Notes: a model not told the origin generated them from the letters alone. A stretch of DNA of 64,000 bases from G965220825 sp965220825 (GCA_965220825.1 OZ244839.1:3162001-3226000), one strand, 5' to 3'; positions 1 to 9,420 are shown, numbered from the stretch's first letter. Program-made: numbers and translations.

Positions 1-657
1 ACCGGTTTCCAGGATGTAGACGCCGCCTTCCATGCGCCCCAGCGCGACACGGGGCTCCATGGGACAACCCGCAAGCCGCCGGTTGCGGACCTCGAGCGTC
101 GCGCAGTGCGCGGCACCAAGGAGCGCCTCGTCCACGGCCCGGCGGTCGCCCTTTTCCCAATCCACGCAGAGATTGCCCGGTGCGTCGGCATGGAGGAGGG
201 GTGCACCGGGTGTCAGCGCGTCCGCTGCGTCCGTCACCGCCGGCAGCGGCGCGTAGGAAACGCGCACCGCCTCCGCCGCGTCGCGGGCGGCCTCGGGGTT
301 CTCGGCGGTCACGAAGGCCACCGGGTCCCCCACCATGCGCACGATCCCGTCCGCGAGGACCGGGCGGGCAGGGGCAGCAGAGGGCGTGCCGTCGGCATTG
401 TCCGGGCGGTTCGGGCAGGGAATGGGCCCCATGTCCGCCGCTGCGAGGTCCGCCGCCGTGAAGACGGCGCAGACCCCCGGCAGGGCCGCCGCGGCCTCCG
501 TCTCGATGGCGCGGATGCGCGCATGGGCGTGGGGCGAGCGAACCATGTGGCCGTAGACCTGGCCTTCGAACACGATATCGTCGACATAGCGGCCCCGGCC
601 GGCGAGGAGGCGGTCGTCCTCCTTCCTCCGCTCCGCCGCGCCGATACCGAACGCCAT
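1..657 (-). CDS. Molybdenum hydroxylase (xanthine dehydrogenase/CoxL family) large subunit, N-terminal part, cut by window edge
   Basis: The frame is open from an ATG at 655-657 to the left edge (219 residues of a family usually near 780). A strong GGAGAAGGG ribosome site precedes the ATG. The N-terminus has the family hallmarks: an E-D-x-R-L-L-x-G-R-G-R-Y-V-D-D block at about residues 13-27, then M-V-R-S-P-H-A-H-A-R-I, then the V-G-D-P-V-A-F-V-x-A-E-N segment. These belong to the first domain that binds the electron-transfer subunits. The molybdenum-binding part lies outside the window, so the substrate cannot be judged. It is transcribed divergently from the flavoprotein gene that starts at 745. 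A second, complete member of the family is encoded at 59617-62142, so the organism has at least two. Confidence 0.85.
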   Translation of the reverse strand, partial: MAFGIGAAERRKEDDRLLAGRGRYVDDIVFEGQVYGHMVRSPHAHARIRAIETEAAAALPGVCAVFTAADLAAADMGPIPCPNRPDNADGTPSAAPARPVLADGIVRMVGDPVAFVTAENPEAARDAAEAVRVSYAPLPAVTDAADALTPGAPLLHADAPGNLCVDWEKGDRRAVDEALLGAAHCATLEVRNRRLAGCPMEPRVALGRMEGGVYILETG

Positions 658-744
658 TCCCTTCTCCGTCAATGTGTTTGCGTGCGGGTAAGATAGCGGA
701 TAGACCGGTGTTGCGCTTCGGTCGGGCTGCGCGAGAGGGGGCGG

Positions 745-2220
745 GTGCGCGGGAGCGAAGATAGCTGCGACGTGATCGTGGTCGGCTGCGGTATCGCCGG
801 CCTCAGCGCCGCCGTCAGCGCGCAACAGGCAGGTGCGCGGGTGATGCTTCTGGAGCGCGCGCCGCGCGAAGATCGCGGCGGCAACACGCGCTACACCGAA
901 TCCTTCTGGCGCATGCAGAGCCCCGACGCCGTCTCCGAGGACTTCGAGGAGCGCTTCGCCGAGAATGCCGGCGGTTATCTCGATCCGGAGATCGTGAAGG
1001 AGTCGGTCAAGCCCTATGCGGAATGGCCCGGCCTCCTGCGGGCGCTGGGCTTCATCGATCCGGAGCTGGTGACGGCGCTCGCCGAGAACGCCCCGCCGAC
1101 GCTCCGCTGGCTCACCGGATTCGGGGTCGATTTCGACTTCCTGCCCAACTATTTCCTCACCGAGAGCACGACCCGGATGGCACCGGCGGGCGGCGGCCTT
1201 GCGCTGGTCGAGGCGCTCGCGGCCCATGCGGAATCCGTGCCTCACGCCATCACGATCCATTACGAGACCACCGCGCGCCGGCTGATCCAGGACGATGAGG
1301 GCCGGGTGGAGGGGATCGAGGCCGTCGGCGCCGGCAACAACACGGTGCGCTTCCGGGCGCGGGCCGTGGTGCTGGCGTCCGGGGGCTTCGAAGGAAACCC
1401 GGAAATGCTAAGCCGGTATCTCGGGCCTCAGAGCCAGTTCATCCGCCCCGTTGCCAAGGGTGGCTATTACAACAGGGGCGAGGGCATCGAGATGGCGCTC
1501 CGGATCGGGGCGGCGCCCTGCGGCGACTATGGCAGCTTCCACGCCCAGCCGGTGGATCCCAGGTCCGGCCGGCATGAGCCGGTGGTACTGAGCTATCCCT
1601 ACGGCATCCTGGTGAACCGCGCCGGCGCGCGCTTCGTGGACGAGGCGCCCGCAACGGTGGATGCGAGCTACGAGGCCGTGTCGCGGGCGATTATGGCCCA
1701 GCCGGAAGGGATCGCCTTCGCCATAACGGACGCGCGGCTCGAAGACGTGCCCAACTGGCGCAAGTCGGTGCGGACGGACCGGCCGCCGGTGGAGGCGGAG
1801 AGCCTGGCCGGCCTCGCGGAGGCGCTCCGCGTCGACGGCGAGGGCCTGGCGCGGACCGTGGCCGCATACAATGCCGCCTGCCCGGGCGAGGACGGTTTCA
1901 GACCCCTCGCGCTCGACGGGCTGAGGACGGAGGGGCTCGCGCCGCGGAAGTCCAACTGGGCGAGGCCGCTGGATCGCGCGCCCTTCCGCGCCTGGCCGAT
2001 CATTGCGGCAAACTGCTTCACCTTTGGGGGCCTCCGGATCAACCCGCGCGCCCAGGTGGTCAATATGGACGGCGAGGCGATTCCCGGCCTCTATGGGGCC
2101 GGCGAGGTGGCCGGGCTCTACTACCGCACCTATACGGGCTCCACCTCGGTGATGCGGGGCGCGGTCTTCGGCCGCATCGCGGGCCTCGACGCGGCAGTGC
2201 GCGGAAACCGCGGCCCGTGA
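745..2220 (+). CDS. FAD-dependent dehydrogenase, TcuA/fumarate-reductase flavoprotein type
   Basis: A 491-residue FAD_binding_2 protein starting at GTG 745, after a purine-rich GAGAGGGGG. The Rossmann motif G14-C-G-I-A-G19 ends its beta strand with an acidic residue at E37. It is followed by R-G-G-N-T-R-Y-T at residues 44-51, a signature close to tricarballylate dehydrogenase TcuA. The C-terminus has the G-A-G-E-V-A-G-L and Y-T-G-S-T-S segments that close the FAD site. Family members oxidise or reduce C-C bonds in di- and tricarboxylates. The stop overlaps the start of the PrpF-like gene by four bases (GTGA at 2217-2220), which argues for translational coupling and a shared pathway. No TcuB/TcuC partner is next to it, so tricarballylate is only one possible substrate. 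Confidence 0.8.
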   Translation: MRGSEDSCDVIVVGCGIAGLSAAVSAQQAGARVMLLERAPREDRGGNTRYTESFWRMQSPDAVSEDFEERFAENAGGYLDPEIVKESVKPYAEWPGLLRALGFIDPELVTALAENAPPTLRWLTGFGVDFDFLPNYFLTESTTRMAPAGGGLALVEALAAHAESVPHAITIHYETTARRLIQDDEGRVEGIEAVGAGNNTVRFRARAVVLASGGFEGNPEMLSRYLGPQSQFIRPVAKGGYYNRGEGIEMALRIGAAPCGDYGSFHAQPVDPRSGRHEPVVLSYPYGILVNRAGARFVDEAPATVDASYEAVSRAIMAQPEGIAFAITDARLEDVPNWRKSVRTDRPPVEAESLAGLAEALRVDGEGLARTVAAYNAACPGEDGFRPLALDGLRTEGLAPRKSNWARPLDRAPFRAWPIIAANCFTFGGLRINPRAQVVNMDGEAIPGLYGAGEVAGLYYRTYTGSTSVMRGAVFGRIAGLDAAVRGNRGP

Positions 2221-3350
2221 GCCAGCGGGCGATCCCCGCCGTCTTCATGCGGGGCGGTACCAGCAAGGGGCTCTTTTTCGACCGGCGCGACCTGCCGGCC
2301 GACCGCGCGGCCTGGGACCCCTTTTTCCTTGCGGCGCTCGGCAGCCCCGATCCCCACGGCCGCCAGCTCGACGGTATGGGCGGCGGTCTTTCGTCCCTCA
2401 GCAAGGTGGTGGTGGTAAGCCCGGGCGGGCGCGGCGGCGCGGATGTCGATTACCTTTTCGGCCAAGTGGCGGTGGACCGCGCATTGGTCGACTATCGCAG
2501 CAATTGCGGCAACCTCACGGCGGCCGTCGGACATTTTGCCGTGGACGAAGGGCTGGTGAAGGCTGCGGACGGCGAGGCCGCGCTCTCCCTCTACAACTGC
2601 AACCTGGGGCGGAGGGTCGAAGCCCGCTTCCCGGTGCGCGGCAGCCGTGCAGTGGTGGAGGGCGACTTCTCTCTCGACGGCGTGGCCGGTCTCGGCGCGC
2701 CCATCGCGCTCTCCTTCGAGGAGCCGGGCGGGGGCATCACCGGCCGGACGCTGCCCACGGGCAGGAGCCGGGACACGCTCGAGGTGCCGGGCGTCGGTGC
2801 GGTGGAGGCGACGTTGATCGATGTCTCCACGGCGCTGGTCTGCATCGCGGCCGAGGCCCTCGGCCTCACGGGGCTCGAGCCGCCGAGTGCCATCGAAGCC
2901 GACCCACCGCTGATGCAGCGCCTCGAGGCCCTGCGCCGCGCCGGTGCCCGCGCCATGGGCATTCCGCCGGACACCGCGAGCGTGCCCAAGGTCGGGTTTG
3001 TTTGCCCGCCGGGGGCGTGGACCGCGCTGGACGGCGCCCGCCAACCGGCCGAGGCCGTCGATCTTTGCGCCCGCGTGATTTCCATGGAGCGCCCGCACCG
3101 GGCGCTGCCGCTCACCGCCGCCATGGCGCTGGCCGCCGCCGCCCGCATCGCCGGCACCGTCGCCGCGGAAGCCGCGCACGGGCTGGGGCGCGGCCCGATC
3201 CGCATCGGCCACCCCTCGGGCGTGGTCGCCGTCGGTGCCGAGACTGCGTCGCACGATTCGTCCCGCATCACCCGCGTTACCGTCCAGCGCACGGCGCGCC
3301 GCCTCATGGAAGGCCGCGTGCTGGTTCCCGCGGCCTGTCTGTCGGCGTAA
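2217..3350 (+). CDS. PrpF-family aconitate-type isomerase
   Basis: A 377-residue protein of the PrpF family (double diaminopimelate-epimerase-like fold). Members move the double bond in 2-methylaconitate, aconitate or oxalomesaconate-like acids. The N-terminus carries F-M-R-G-G-T-S-K-G (residues 10-18). K63 in S-L-S-K-V and C97 in S-N-C-G-N (95-99) match the Lys/Cys catalytic pair of characterised PrpF. The C-terminal half ends with the G-H-P-S-G and R-T-A-R-R-L-M-E-G blocks. It starts with GTG inside the stop of the flavoprotein gene. The pairing suggests a short route in which an unsaturated tricarboxylate is isomerised and reduced, or formed by oxidation and then isomerised; that is inference. 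No prpB/prpC/acnD genes are in the window, so a methylcitrate-cycle role is not supported. Confidence 0.85.
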   Translation: MSQRAIPAVFMRGGTSKGLFFDRRDLPADRAAWDPFFLAALGSPDPHGRQLDGMGGGLSSLSKVVVVSPGGRGGADVDYLFGQVAVDRALVDYRSNCGNLTAAVGHFAVDEGLVKAADGEAALSLYNCNLGRRVEARFPVRGSRAVVEGDFSLDGVAGLGAPIALSFEEPGGGITGRTLPTGRSRDTLEVPGVGAVEATLIDVSTALVCIAAEALGLTGLEPPSAIEADPPLMQRLEALRRAGARAMGIPPDTASVPKVGFVCPPGAWTALDGARQPAEAVDLCARVISMERPHRALPLTAAMALAAAARIAGTVAAEAAHGLGRGPIRIGHPSGVVAVGAETASHDSSRITRVTVQRTARRLMEGRVLVPAACLSA

Positions 3351-3363
3351 TTGCGGCGGCGGG

Positions 3364-3384
3364 GGGCTTCGGCCTCAGAAGCCC
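3364..3384 (+). terminator. Stem-loop after the PrpF-like gene
   Basis: A 7-bp perfect stem (GGGCTTC / GAAGCCC) with a 7-base loop lies 14 bases after the PrpF stop. No T-run follows, so intrinsic termination is only a possibility. The remaining 210 bases up to the pentapeptide-repeat gene show nothing else recognisable. Confidence 0.3.
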
Positions 3385-3594
3385 GGGCGTCCGCGCCGCG
3401 CACCGCTCCTCCGGCATCGGCCGCTCTTGCATTCCGGCGGTGTTCGCAGGTGCGGCGCGCCCGGTGCGGGCTTTGCCGGTGGCAGGCTTTACCGTTGATC
3501 GCGGCGCGTTCCGTGGGTATGTGATAGGGATGGATACAGCGGCAGGGCGACGGCGCTCCGCGCAGGACCGTGGAGCGGGCAGAGAGGGCGCGTC

Positions 3595-4311
3595 ATGAAC
3601 GAGGCGCCCGGCGCGGCAAAAGCGCGCAGGCCGGAGCCTGCGGAGGTCGCCCGTGCGGTCGCGGCCCATGCCGAATGGCTCGCGGGCGCGGGCGGTGCGC
3701 GCGCGGATTTTGCCGAGGCGGATCTCCAGGACATGCGCTTCCCGAGGGCCGACCTGCGCCGGGCGTGCTTTGCCGGGGCGAACCTCTTCCGCGCCGATTT
3801 TGCAGGTGCGGACCTTTCGGAGGCGGATTTCACCGGTGCGAATCTGAACCGTGCCGATCTCGCGGGCGCCGCTCTTCCAGGCGCGGTGCTCGACCGTGCG
3901 GACCTCTCCGACGCCGCCCTTGGCGATGCGCGCCTTGAGGGCGCGTCGCTCCGGGAGGCGAGCCTGCAGCGCGCCTGGCTCGGCCGCGCCCACCTGGAAC
4001 GCGCGGTCCTCGTCCGTGCGGACCTGCACGGCGCCTGGGCGGGACGGGCGAGCCTGGAAGAGGCGGACCTCACCGGTGCCATGCTGATCGGCGCTGAGTT
4101 CCCCGGCACGAGCTTCCGCGGCGCGACGCTCCGAAGCGCCTATTTCGGCGGCGTCGCGCTCGCGGACGCGGATCTCTCCGGCGCGGACCTCGGCGAGTCC
4201 CGCAATCTGACGCGCGGGCAGCTCGATGCCGCGCGGCTGGATTCGCGCACCGTGCTGCCGCCCGGCCTCGGCCCGGAGGGCGCGCAATTGGAACGTGCGG
4301 AGAGCGCATGA
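3595..4311 (+). CDS. Pentapeptide-repeat protein
   Basis: A 238-residue protein made almost wholly of A-(D/N/S)-L-x-x repeats from about residue 38 to 205. Examples are A-D-L-R-R, A-N-L-F-R, A-D-F-A-G, A-D-L-S-E and A-N-L-N-R. Such repeats fold into a right-handed quadrilateral beta-helix. The first 30 residues are repeat-free and resemble a short helical cap; the tail after residue 205 is also non-repetitive. No signal peptide or membrane segment is visible, so it is probably cytoplasmic. Some family members mimic DNA and protect gyrase, but most have no known role and nothing here points to one. It starts at ATG 3595 and stands alone between two metabolic operons. The antisense strand is open over the same region only because of the repetitive GC-rich codons. 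Confidence 0.85.
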   Translation: MNEAPGAAKARRPEPAEVARAVAAHAEWLAGAGGARADFAEADLQDMRFPRADLRRACFAGANLFRADFAGADLSEADFTGANLNRADLAGAALPGAVLDRADLSDAALGDARLEGASLREASLQRAWLGRAHLERAVLVRADLHGAWAGRASLEEADLTGAMLIGAEFPGTSFRGATLRSAYFGGVALADADLSGADLGESRNLTRGQLDAARLDSRTVLPPGLGPEGAQLERAESA

Positions 4312-4366
4312 GTAGGTGGCGGGCTGACGTGCGGCAACACGATGCCCGAGGCGGCAGGAGGGATTA

Positions 4367-6397
4367 GTGGCGAATCTGAGAGTGGCGGTCGATATCGGCG
4401 GCACCTTCACCGATATCTGCATCCTCGACGAAGAAACCGGCGGGCTTCGGGTCGCCAAGACGGCGTCCACGGTGGACGATCCGCTGGTCGGAGCCATGCG
4501 GGGGCTCGAAGAAGCCCAGGTGGACCTGAAGGACGTGACGCTCTTCTCCCACGGCACCACGGTGGCCACCAACGCGCTGATCACCCGCAGGCTCCCGCCC
4601 TCGGCCATGATCTGCACCGAAGGCTACCGCGACGTGATCGAGATACGCCGCGCCAACAAGGAAGAGCTGTGGGACACCTACAAGGATGTGGCGCGGCCCT
4701 ACATACGCCGCCGCGACCGGCTGACCGTTCGCGAGCGCATCGACCATGGCGGGCGCATCACGGTGCCGCTGGACGAGGCGGACGCCCGCGAAAAGGCCCG
4801 CATCCTGCGCAAGCGCGGCGTCCGCTCGGTCGCCGTGTGCTTCATGAACTCCTTCATGAACCCGGAGCACGAGGCGCGGATGAAGGCGATCCTGGAGGAG
4901 GAGCTGCCGGGCGTGGAGGTCGCCACTTCGTCGGAGACCATGCCGGAGATTTTCGAGCATGAACGCTTCTCCACCACGGTGGTGAACGCCATTCTGAGCC
5001 CCGTGGTGGGCGGTTACGTCTCGCGCATGAACGAGGCGCTGCAGAAGGGCGGCTATGAGAGCGACCTGCTGATGCTGCACTCGGGCGGCGGCGTGATGAC
5101 GCCGGCCACCGCCAAGAGCTTCGCCGGGCGCCTCGCGGGCTCGGGCATCGCGGCGGGCGCCATCGCAAGCCGCCACATCGCCATGTTGTGCGGTTACGAA
5201 AACTCGATCGGGCTCGATATGGGGGGGACGAGCTGCGACGTTTCCCTGGTCTTCGGCGGCGAATCCCGCGTTACCAAGGACTGGCATATCGAGTTCGGTT
5301 ATCCCATCCGCTTCCCCAGCATCGAGGTGCTGACCATCGGTGCGGGCGGCGGCTCGCTGGCCTGGATCGACGATGCGGGCTCGCTGCATAACGGTCCGCA
5401 GTCGGCCGGTGCCGACCCGGGCCCGGCCTGCTACGGCCGCGGCAACACGACGCCCACGAACACGGACGCCAACCTGGCTCTGGGCCGCCTCGGCGGCGCG
5501 CTTGCGGGCGGTCGGGTGATGCTGGACCGCACAGCCTCCGAGGCGGCGGTACGCACCGGTGTCGCGGAGCCGCTGGGAATTGACGCCGTCTCGGCGGCGA
5601 AGGCCATCGTGAGCGTCGCCAACGCCAACATGGCGGACGCCGTGCGGCTGATCTCCATCAGCCGGGGCTACGATCCGCGGGACTTCGCGCTGGTGGCTTT
5701 CGGCGGCGCGGGCGCGCTGCACGGGGTGGCGCTCGCCAGGGAGCTCGCCATCCCCACGGTGATCGTGCCACCCAACCCCGGGGTGACGTCGGCGCTCGGC
5801 TGCCTGCTCGTGGATGTCCGCCACGACCTCTCCCAGACCTATCTGGCGCCGGCCGCAGACGCCGACCCGGCGGATATTGAGGCCCGCTTCGCCGCCATGG
5901 AGGACGAGGCCCGGGGACGCCTCGAGAAGGAAGGCGTGGCCGAAGCCGACATGCTGCTCCAACGCAGCATCGACATGATGTATCAGGGCCAGTGGCGCTC
6001 GCTCCAGGTCCCCGTGGCGCGGCCCTTCGCGTCCGTGGGGGATGCGGTGAGCGCCTTCCACGCGGACCACGACCGGGAATATGCCTTCCGCCGGGACGAT
6101 ACGCCGGTGGAGCTCTTCCGGCTGAACCTTGCGGCCATCGGTACGGTGCCGAAGGCCGAATTGATGCGCCACGGGGCGAACGGCAAGGCGCTCGAGGCCG
6201 CCTCGCGCCGTCCGGTGCATTTCGACGAGGTTGAGGAGGCCGTCGACACGCCCGTATACTTGCATGACGGGCTTCCGGCAGGCGCCGTGATCGAAGGGCC
6301 GGCGATCGTCGAGCAACTCGATTCGACGACCGTCGTTCCGCCCGGCGTACGCGCCGAAGTGGACGAGTGGCTCAACCTTCGAATCCATGTCGCGTAG
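4367..6397 (+). CDS. hyuA: Hydantoinase/oxoprolinase family subunit A (HyuA type)
   Basis: A 676-residue protein with the ASKHA-fold ATPase features of the N-methylhydantoinase/5-oxoprolinase/acetone-carboxylase A-subunit family. V-D-I-G-G-T-F-T-D lies at residues 8-16, S-H-G-T-T-V-A-T-N-A-L near residue 62, and G-L-D-M-G-G-T-S-C-D near 282. The C-terminal hydantoinase A domain has F-G-G-A-G-A-L-H-G. Members couple ATP hydrolysis to opening cyclic amides, working with the B subunit. GTG 4367 is chosen as start because GCAGGAGGG lies just upstream and the nucleotide-binding motif follows at once. The B subunit begins 42 bases after the stop. The substrate (hydantoin, 5-oxoproline, other lactam or ketone) cannot be fixed from sequence. 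Confidence 0.9.
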   Translation: MANLRVAVDIGGTFTDICILDEETGGLRVAKTASTVDDPLVGAMRGLEEAQVDLKDVTLFSHGTTVATNALITRRLPPSAMICTEGYRDVIEIRRANKEELWDTYKDVARPYIRRRDRLTVRERIDHGGRITVPLDEADAREKARILRKRGVRSVAVCFMNSFMNPEHEARMKAILEEELPGVEVATSSETMPEIFEHERFSTTVVNAILSPVVGGYVSRMNEALQKGGYESDLLMLHSGGGVMTPATAKSFAGRLAGSGIAAGAIASRHIAMLCGYENSIGLDMGGTSCDVSLVFGGESRVTKDWHIEFGYPIRFPSIEVLTIGAGGGSLAWIDDAGSLHNGPQSAGADPGPACYGRGNTTPTNTDANLALGRLGGALAGGRVMLDRTASEAAVRTGVAEPLGIDAVSAAKAIVSVANANMADAVRLISISRGYDPRDFALVAFGGAGALHGVALARELAIPTVIVPPNPGVTSALGCLLVDVRHDLSQTYLAPAADADPADIEARFAAMEDEARGRLEKEGVAEADMLLQRSIDMMYQGQWRSLQVPVARPFASVGDAVSAFHADHDREYAFRRDDTPVELFRLNLAAIGTVPKAELMRHGANGKALEAASRRPVHFDEVEEAVDTPVYLHDGLPAGAVIEGPAIVEQLDSTTVVPPGVRAEVDEWLNLRIHVA

Positions 6398-6439
6398 GCC
6401 AAGGGCCGCGAGACCGGCGGAGCACCGCGGAGAACTATC

Positions 6440-8437
6440 ATGAGCAAGCAGGGCACAGGCATCACTCTCGACCCGGTGACGTTCGAGGTCTTGAAGAACT
6501 CCTTCATCACGACGGTGGATCAGATGGCGGAGCAGATCCTCCGCACCTGCTATTCCTTCGTGATCTACAACCGGGATTTCTCCTCCGCGCTCAACGACGC
6601 CAACGGAGATTCCATCGCCCAGGGCAACATGGATATCGCCGTCCATGTCGGCACGCTGCACTACACCTGCAAGGCGGTGATCGACACGTTCAAGGACGAC
6701 ATGCGTCCGGGCGACGTGTTCATGACCAACGATCCTTACGCCGGCGGCACGCACTTCAACGACGTACGCATCATCCGGCCCGTCTTCGTCGGCGACGAGA
6801 TCGTGGCCTTCGCCCAGTCCAACGGCCACTGGTCGGACGTGGGCGGCAGCACGCCGGGGTCCTTCGACGTGCTGGCGAAGGAGATGTTCCGCGAGGGCAT
6901 CCGCATCACGCCGACGCGCCTCATCGACGAGGGCAAGTGGCGGCGCGACTTCGCGGACATGATCGCGGCGAACACGCGCGATCCGGAGTCGATCATCGGC
7001 GACATGAACGCTCAGGCCGAGGCGACCCGCGTCGCGGAGCGCGAGATCCTCCGACTGGTGGAGAAGTACGGCAAGGATACGGTGGTGACCGGCTGCAAGG
7101 AGGTGCAGGACTATGTGGAGCAGGCGACGCGTCAGCGCATCGCCGAACTCCCCGACGGCACCTGGGAAAATGTGGACTATATCGACCGCGATCCGGCGCT
7201 GGGCGAAGGGCTGATCCCCATCAGGGTGAAGCTCACCATCGAGGGGGACGAGGTCACCTACGACTTCAGCGGCAGCCACGAGACCATCAGCACGCTCTAC
7301 AACTCCGCCTTCGGCGGTACCTTCTCGGCGGTGGTGGCGGGCATGAAGACCTACTTCCCCGACCTCCCGTTGAATTCCGGTTTCTATCGTCCCATCAACG
7401 TGATTGCGCCGGAGAACTCCATCGTGGACGCGCGCTGGCCGGTGGCGGTGACGGGCTTCCTCATGCCCTTCGAGAAGATCATGAACTCGATCTACGAGAT
7501 CTGGTCGAACATCATGCCCGAGCGTGCCATCGCCTGTGCCTTCAACCTGGAATATCTGCTGACGGGCGGGCGGGACCTGCGCACCGAAGACCGCAATATC
7601 TTCATGTTCTATGACTGGCTGCCCGGCGGCTGGGGCGGGCGCAACGGCAAGGACGGCTGCAACGTCACCACCGCCTGCTTCGGCACCGGATTGATGACCC
7701 AGCCCGTGGAAGGGCAGGAGCGGCTTTGCCCGATCATCGCCAACGAATATCAGATCCAGACCGATTCCCCCGGCCCCGGCAAATGGCGGGGTGGTGCCGG
7801 CGTGGTGAAGACAAGCACGCTGCAGGACGCCGACAGCACGGTGATCTCCTATATCTGCGACCGGGAACGCGCGATCGTCTGGGGTATCCAGGGCGGGCTT
7901 CCCTCCATGCCCCACGGGCTCTACATCCAGCGCAAGGGCAAGGACGAGCGGGAGTGGCTGGGCTCGATCTTCTCCGACGTGCCCATCGAGTCCGGGGATG
8001 TGTTCTCGCGTCCGACCGCCGGCGGCGGCGGCCTGGGCGACCCGCTGGAGCGCGACCCGGAAGCCGTGATGCACGACGTGGAGGACGACTACGTCTCCCT
8101 CGAGCGCGCGCGGAAGGATTACGGCGTCGTGCTCAAGGTGGTGGATCTGGACCTCGCGAGCTACGAGGTGGACGACGCGGCGACGCGGGCCGAGCGCGCG
8201 GCCATCGCGCGGGAACGCCGCGGCTGGCTCGAAGAGGACGGTGCGACCGTCGCCGAGCGCTACCGCAAGGGCGAACTCGACGAGCTCGACATGGTGCGCC
8301 GCTACGGCGTGATCGTCGATTGGGGGACAGGCGAGTATCTGCCCAAGACCACCGCCGAGTTCCGCACGATGATGAAGAAGCGCTCCGCCGCCTACTGGAA
8401 CGACTCCCTGGCGGAGTTGGGCCAGGCGGCCGAATAG
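6440..8437 (+). CDS. hyuB: Hydantoinase/oxoprolinase family subunit B (HyuB type)
   Basis: A 665-residue hydantoinase B domain protein, the partner of the upstream A subunit. Recognisable blocks are L-D-P-V-T-F-E-V-L near the N-terminus, T-N-D-P-Y-A-G-G-T-H near residue 95, F-S-G-S-H near 275, and the glycine-rich G-G-G-G-L-G-D-P-L near 530. The last motif is nearly universal in the family. In known systems A and B form a large complex in which A uses ATP to activate the ring and B completes hydrolysis. It is somewhat longer than many HyuB proteins because of an alpha-helical tail after residue 560 rich in charged residues. An acetone-carboxylase-like complex would need a small gamma subunit, which is absent here, so a lactam/hydantoin hydrolase is more likely. 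Confidence 0.9.
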   Translation: MSKQGTGITLDPVTFEVLKNSFITTVDQMAEQILRTCYSFVIYNRDFSSALNDANGDSIAQGNMDIAVHVGTLHYTCKAVIDTFKDDMRPGDVFMTNDPYAGGTHFNDVRIIRPVFVGDEIVAFAQSNGHWSDVGGSTPGSFDVLAKEMFREGIRITPTRLIDEGKWRRDFADMIAANTRDPESIIGDMNAQAEATRVAEREILRLVEKYGKDTVVTGCKEVQDYVEQATRQRIAELPDGTWENVDYIDRDPALGEGLIPIRVKLTIEGDEVTYDFSGSHETISTLYNSAFGGTFSAVVAGMKTYFPDLPLNSGFYRPINVIAPENSIVDARWPVAVTGFLMPFEKIMNSIYEIWSNIMPERAIACAFNLEYLLTGGRDLRTEDRNIFMFYDWLPGGWGGRNGKDGCNVTTACFGTGLMTQPVEGQERLCPIIANEYQIQTDSPGPGKWRGGAGVVKTSTLQDADSTVISYICDRERAIVWGIQGGLPSMPHGLYIQRKGKDEREWLGSIFSDVPIESGDVFSRPTAGGGGLGDPLERDPEAVMHDVEDDYVSLERARKDYGVVLKVVDLDLASYEVDDAATRAERAAIARERRGWLEEDGATVAERYRKGELDELDMVRRYGVIVDWGTGEYLPKTTAEFRTMMKKRSAAYWNDSLAELGQAAE

Positions 8438-8516
8438 CCGCGCAATACGGTCGGCGGCCTTTCCGGCGGCGCTCTCCTGCGCACGGCGCCGGGGCGCGGC
8501 CCTCGCCGTCGCCCGC

Positions 8517-9413
8517 TCAGCCCTTCGTCACGCCTTCCATCAGGCCCTTGAAGAAGAGCCGCTGGGCGAAGGTGAAGGCGATGATTCCCGGGGCGACGAC
8601 GACGACATAGACCGCCGCGATGCGCGGCCAGGCCCACTGCCCCATGCCGCCCTGGGCCGCCGCGAGGACGACGGGCATTGTGCGTGCCTCCTGATCGTTG
8701 GTCAGCGTCGTGCCCAGCAGGAATTCGCCCCAGGCGGTGACGAAATTCACGATAAAGACGACCACCAGGCCGTTCCGCACCAGCGGCAGGCAGACCATCC
8801 ACAGCGTGCGCCAGTGGCCCGCGCCGTCCATCCGTGCCGCCTCGATGAGTTCATGGGGTATGAGCTGGAACACCGCACGCATGATCAGGACGCTGATCGC
8901 AAGGTTCAGCGTGATGTAGGGCAGGATCAGCCCGCTCGTGCTGTTGATCAGGTCCATGTAGCTCTGGATCTCGTAGATCGAAATGATCGACACCACGCGG
9001 ATGGGGAAATAGAGCGACACGAGGAAAACGGTGACGATCACGCCGGTGCCGCGCGGCTTCACATGGACGAGCGCGTAGCCCGCGAGCACGGCGCAGGCGG
9101 TGGTGATCAGCACCGTCGCCCCGGTCACGTAGATGCTGTTGAACAGGTTGGTGGGAAGCGTCTCGATTTTGTCGAACACATAGCCGTAGTGGGAAAAATC
9201 GAACTTCCGCGGCCATAGCTGCCCGCGCATGGAATCGGGCAGCGACTTGATGGAGAGCAGGAGAACCCAGGCCAGGGGCAGGAGAATGATCAGCACGAAC
9301 ACGCCGATCACGCCGTGACGGATGAGGCGCGCGCGGTGGCGCGCAAGCCAGGGCCGCCTGCGTCTCGGTGCAAGCGGGGCGGGGTTTGCGGCAGGGGCGG
9401 CGGGGGCGGCCAT
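8517..9413 (-). CDS. Carbohydrate-type ABC transporter permease, MalG/UgpE class
   Basis: A 298-residue inner-membrane protein of the CUT1 permease family. A basic N-terminus leads into a first hydrophobic helix at about residues 32-55, and five more follow. The cytoplasmic EAA loop reads E-A-A-R-M-D-G-A, with the downstream L-P coupling motif (C-L-P-L-V-R) that contacts the ATPase. Its start is 7 bases after the stop of the other permease, and both follow the binding-protein gene, giving the order binding protein, permease, permease. No ATP-binding subunit is nearby. The solute is probably a sugar or polyol, but polyalcohol, glycerol-phosphate and oligosaccharide importers all share this layout. 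Confidence 0.9.
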   Translation of the reverse strand: MAAPAAPAANPAPLAPRRRRPWLARHRARLIRHGVIGVFVLIILLPLAWVLLLSIKSLPDSMRGQLWPRKFDFSHYGYVFDKIETLPTNLFNSIYVTGATVLITTACAVLAGYALVHVKPRGTGVIVTVFLVSLYFPIRVVSIISIYEIQSYMDLINSTSGLILPYITLNLAISVLIMRAVFQLIPHELIEAARMDGAGHWRTLWMVCLPLVRNGLVVVFIVNFVTAWGEFLLGTTLTNDQEARTMPVVLAAAQGGMGQWAWPRIAAVYVVVVAPGIIAFTFAQRLFFKGLMEGVTKG

Positions 9414-9420
9414 GGCGTGC

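Noticed and set aside
3304..4617. A 437-codon repetitive frame antisense to the pentapeptide-repeat gene
   Set aside because: Its apparent repeats are the reverse reading of A-x-L-x-x codons; the plus-strand protein has a known fold.
4364..8074. A 1236-codon open frame on the minus strand across hyuA and hyuB
   Set aside because: It mirrors two well-supported plus-strand genes; rich in H, R and G as expected for antisense of GC-rich codons.
4367..8437. Acetone carboxylase
   Set aside because: The third, small subunit gene is missing and the next genes are an unrelated ABC importer on the other strand.
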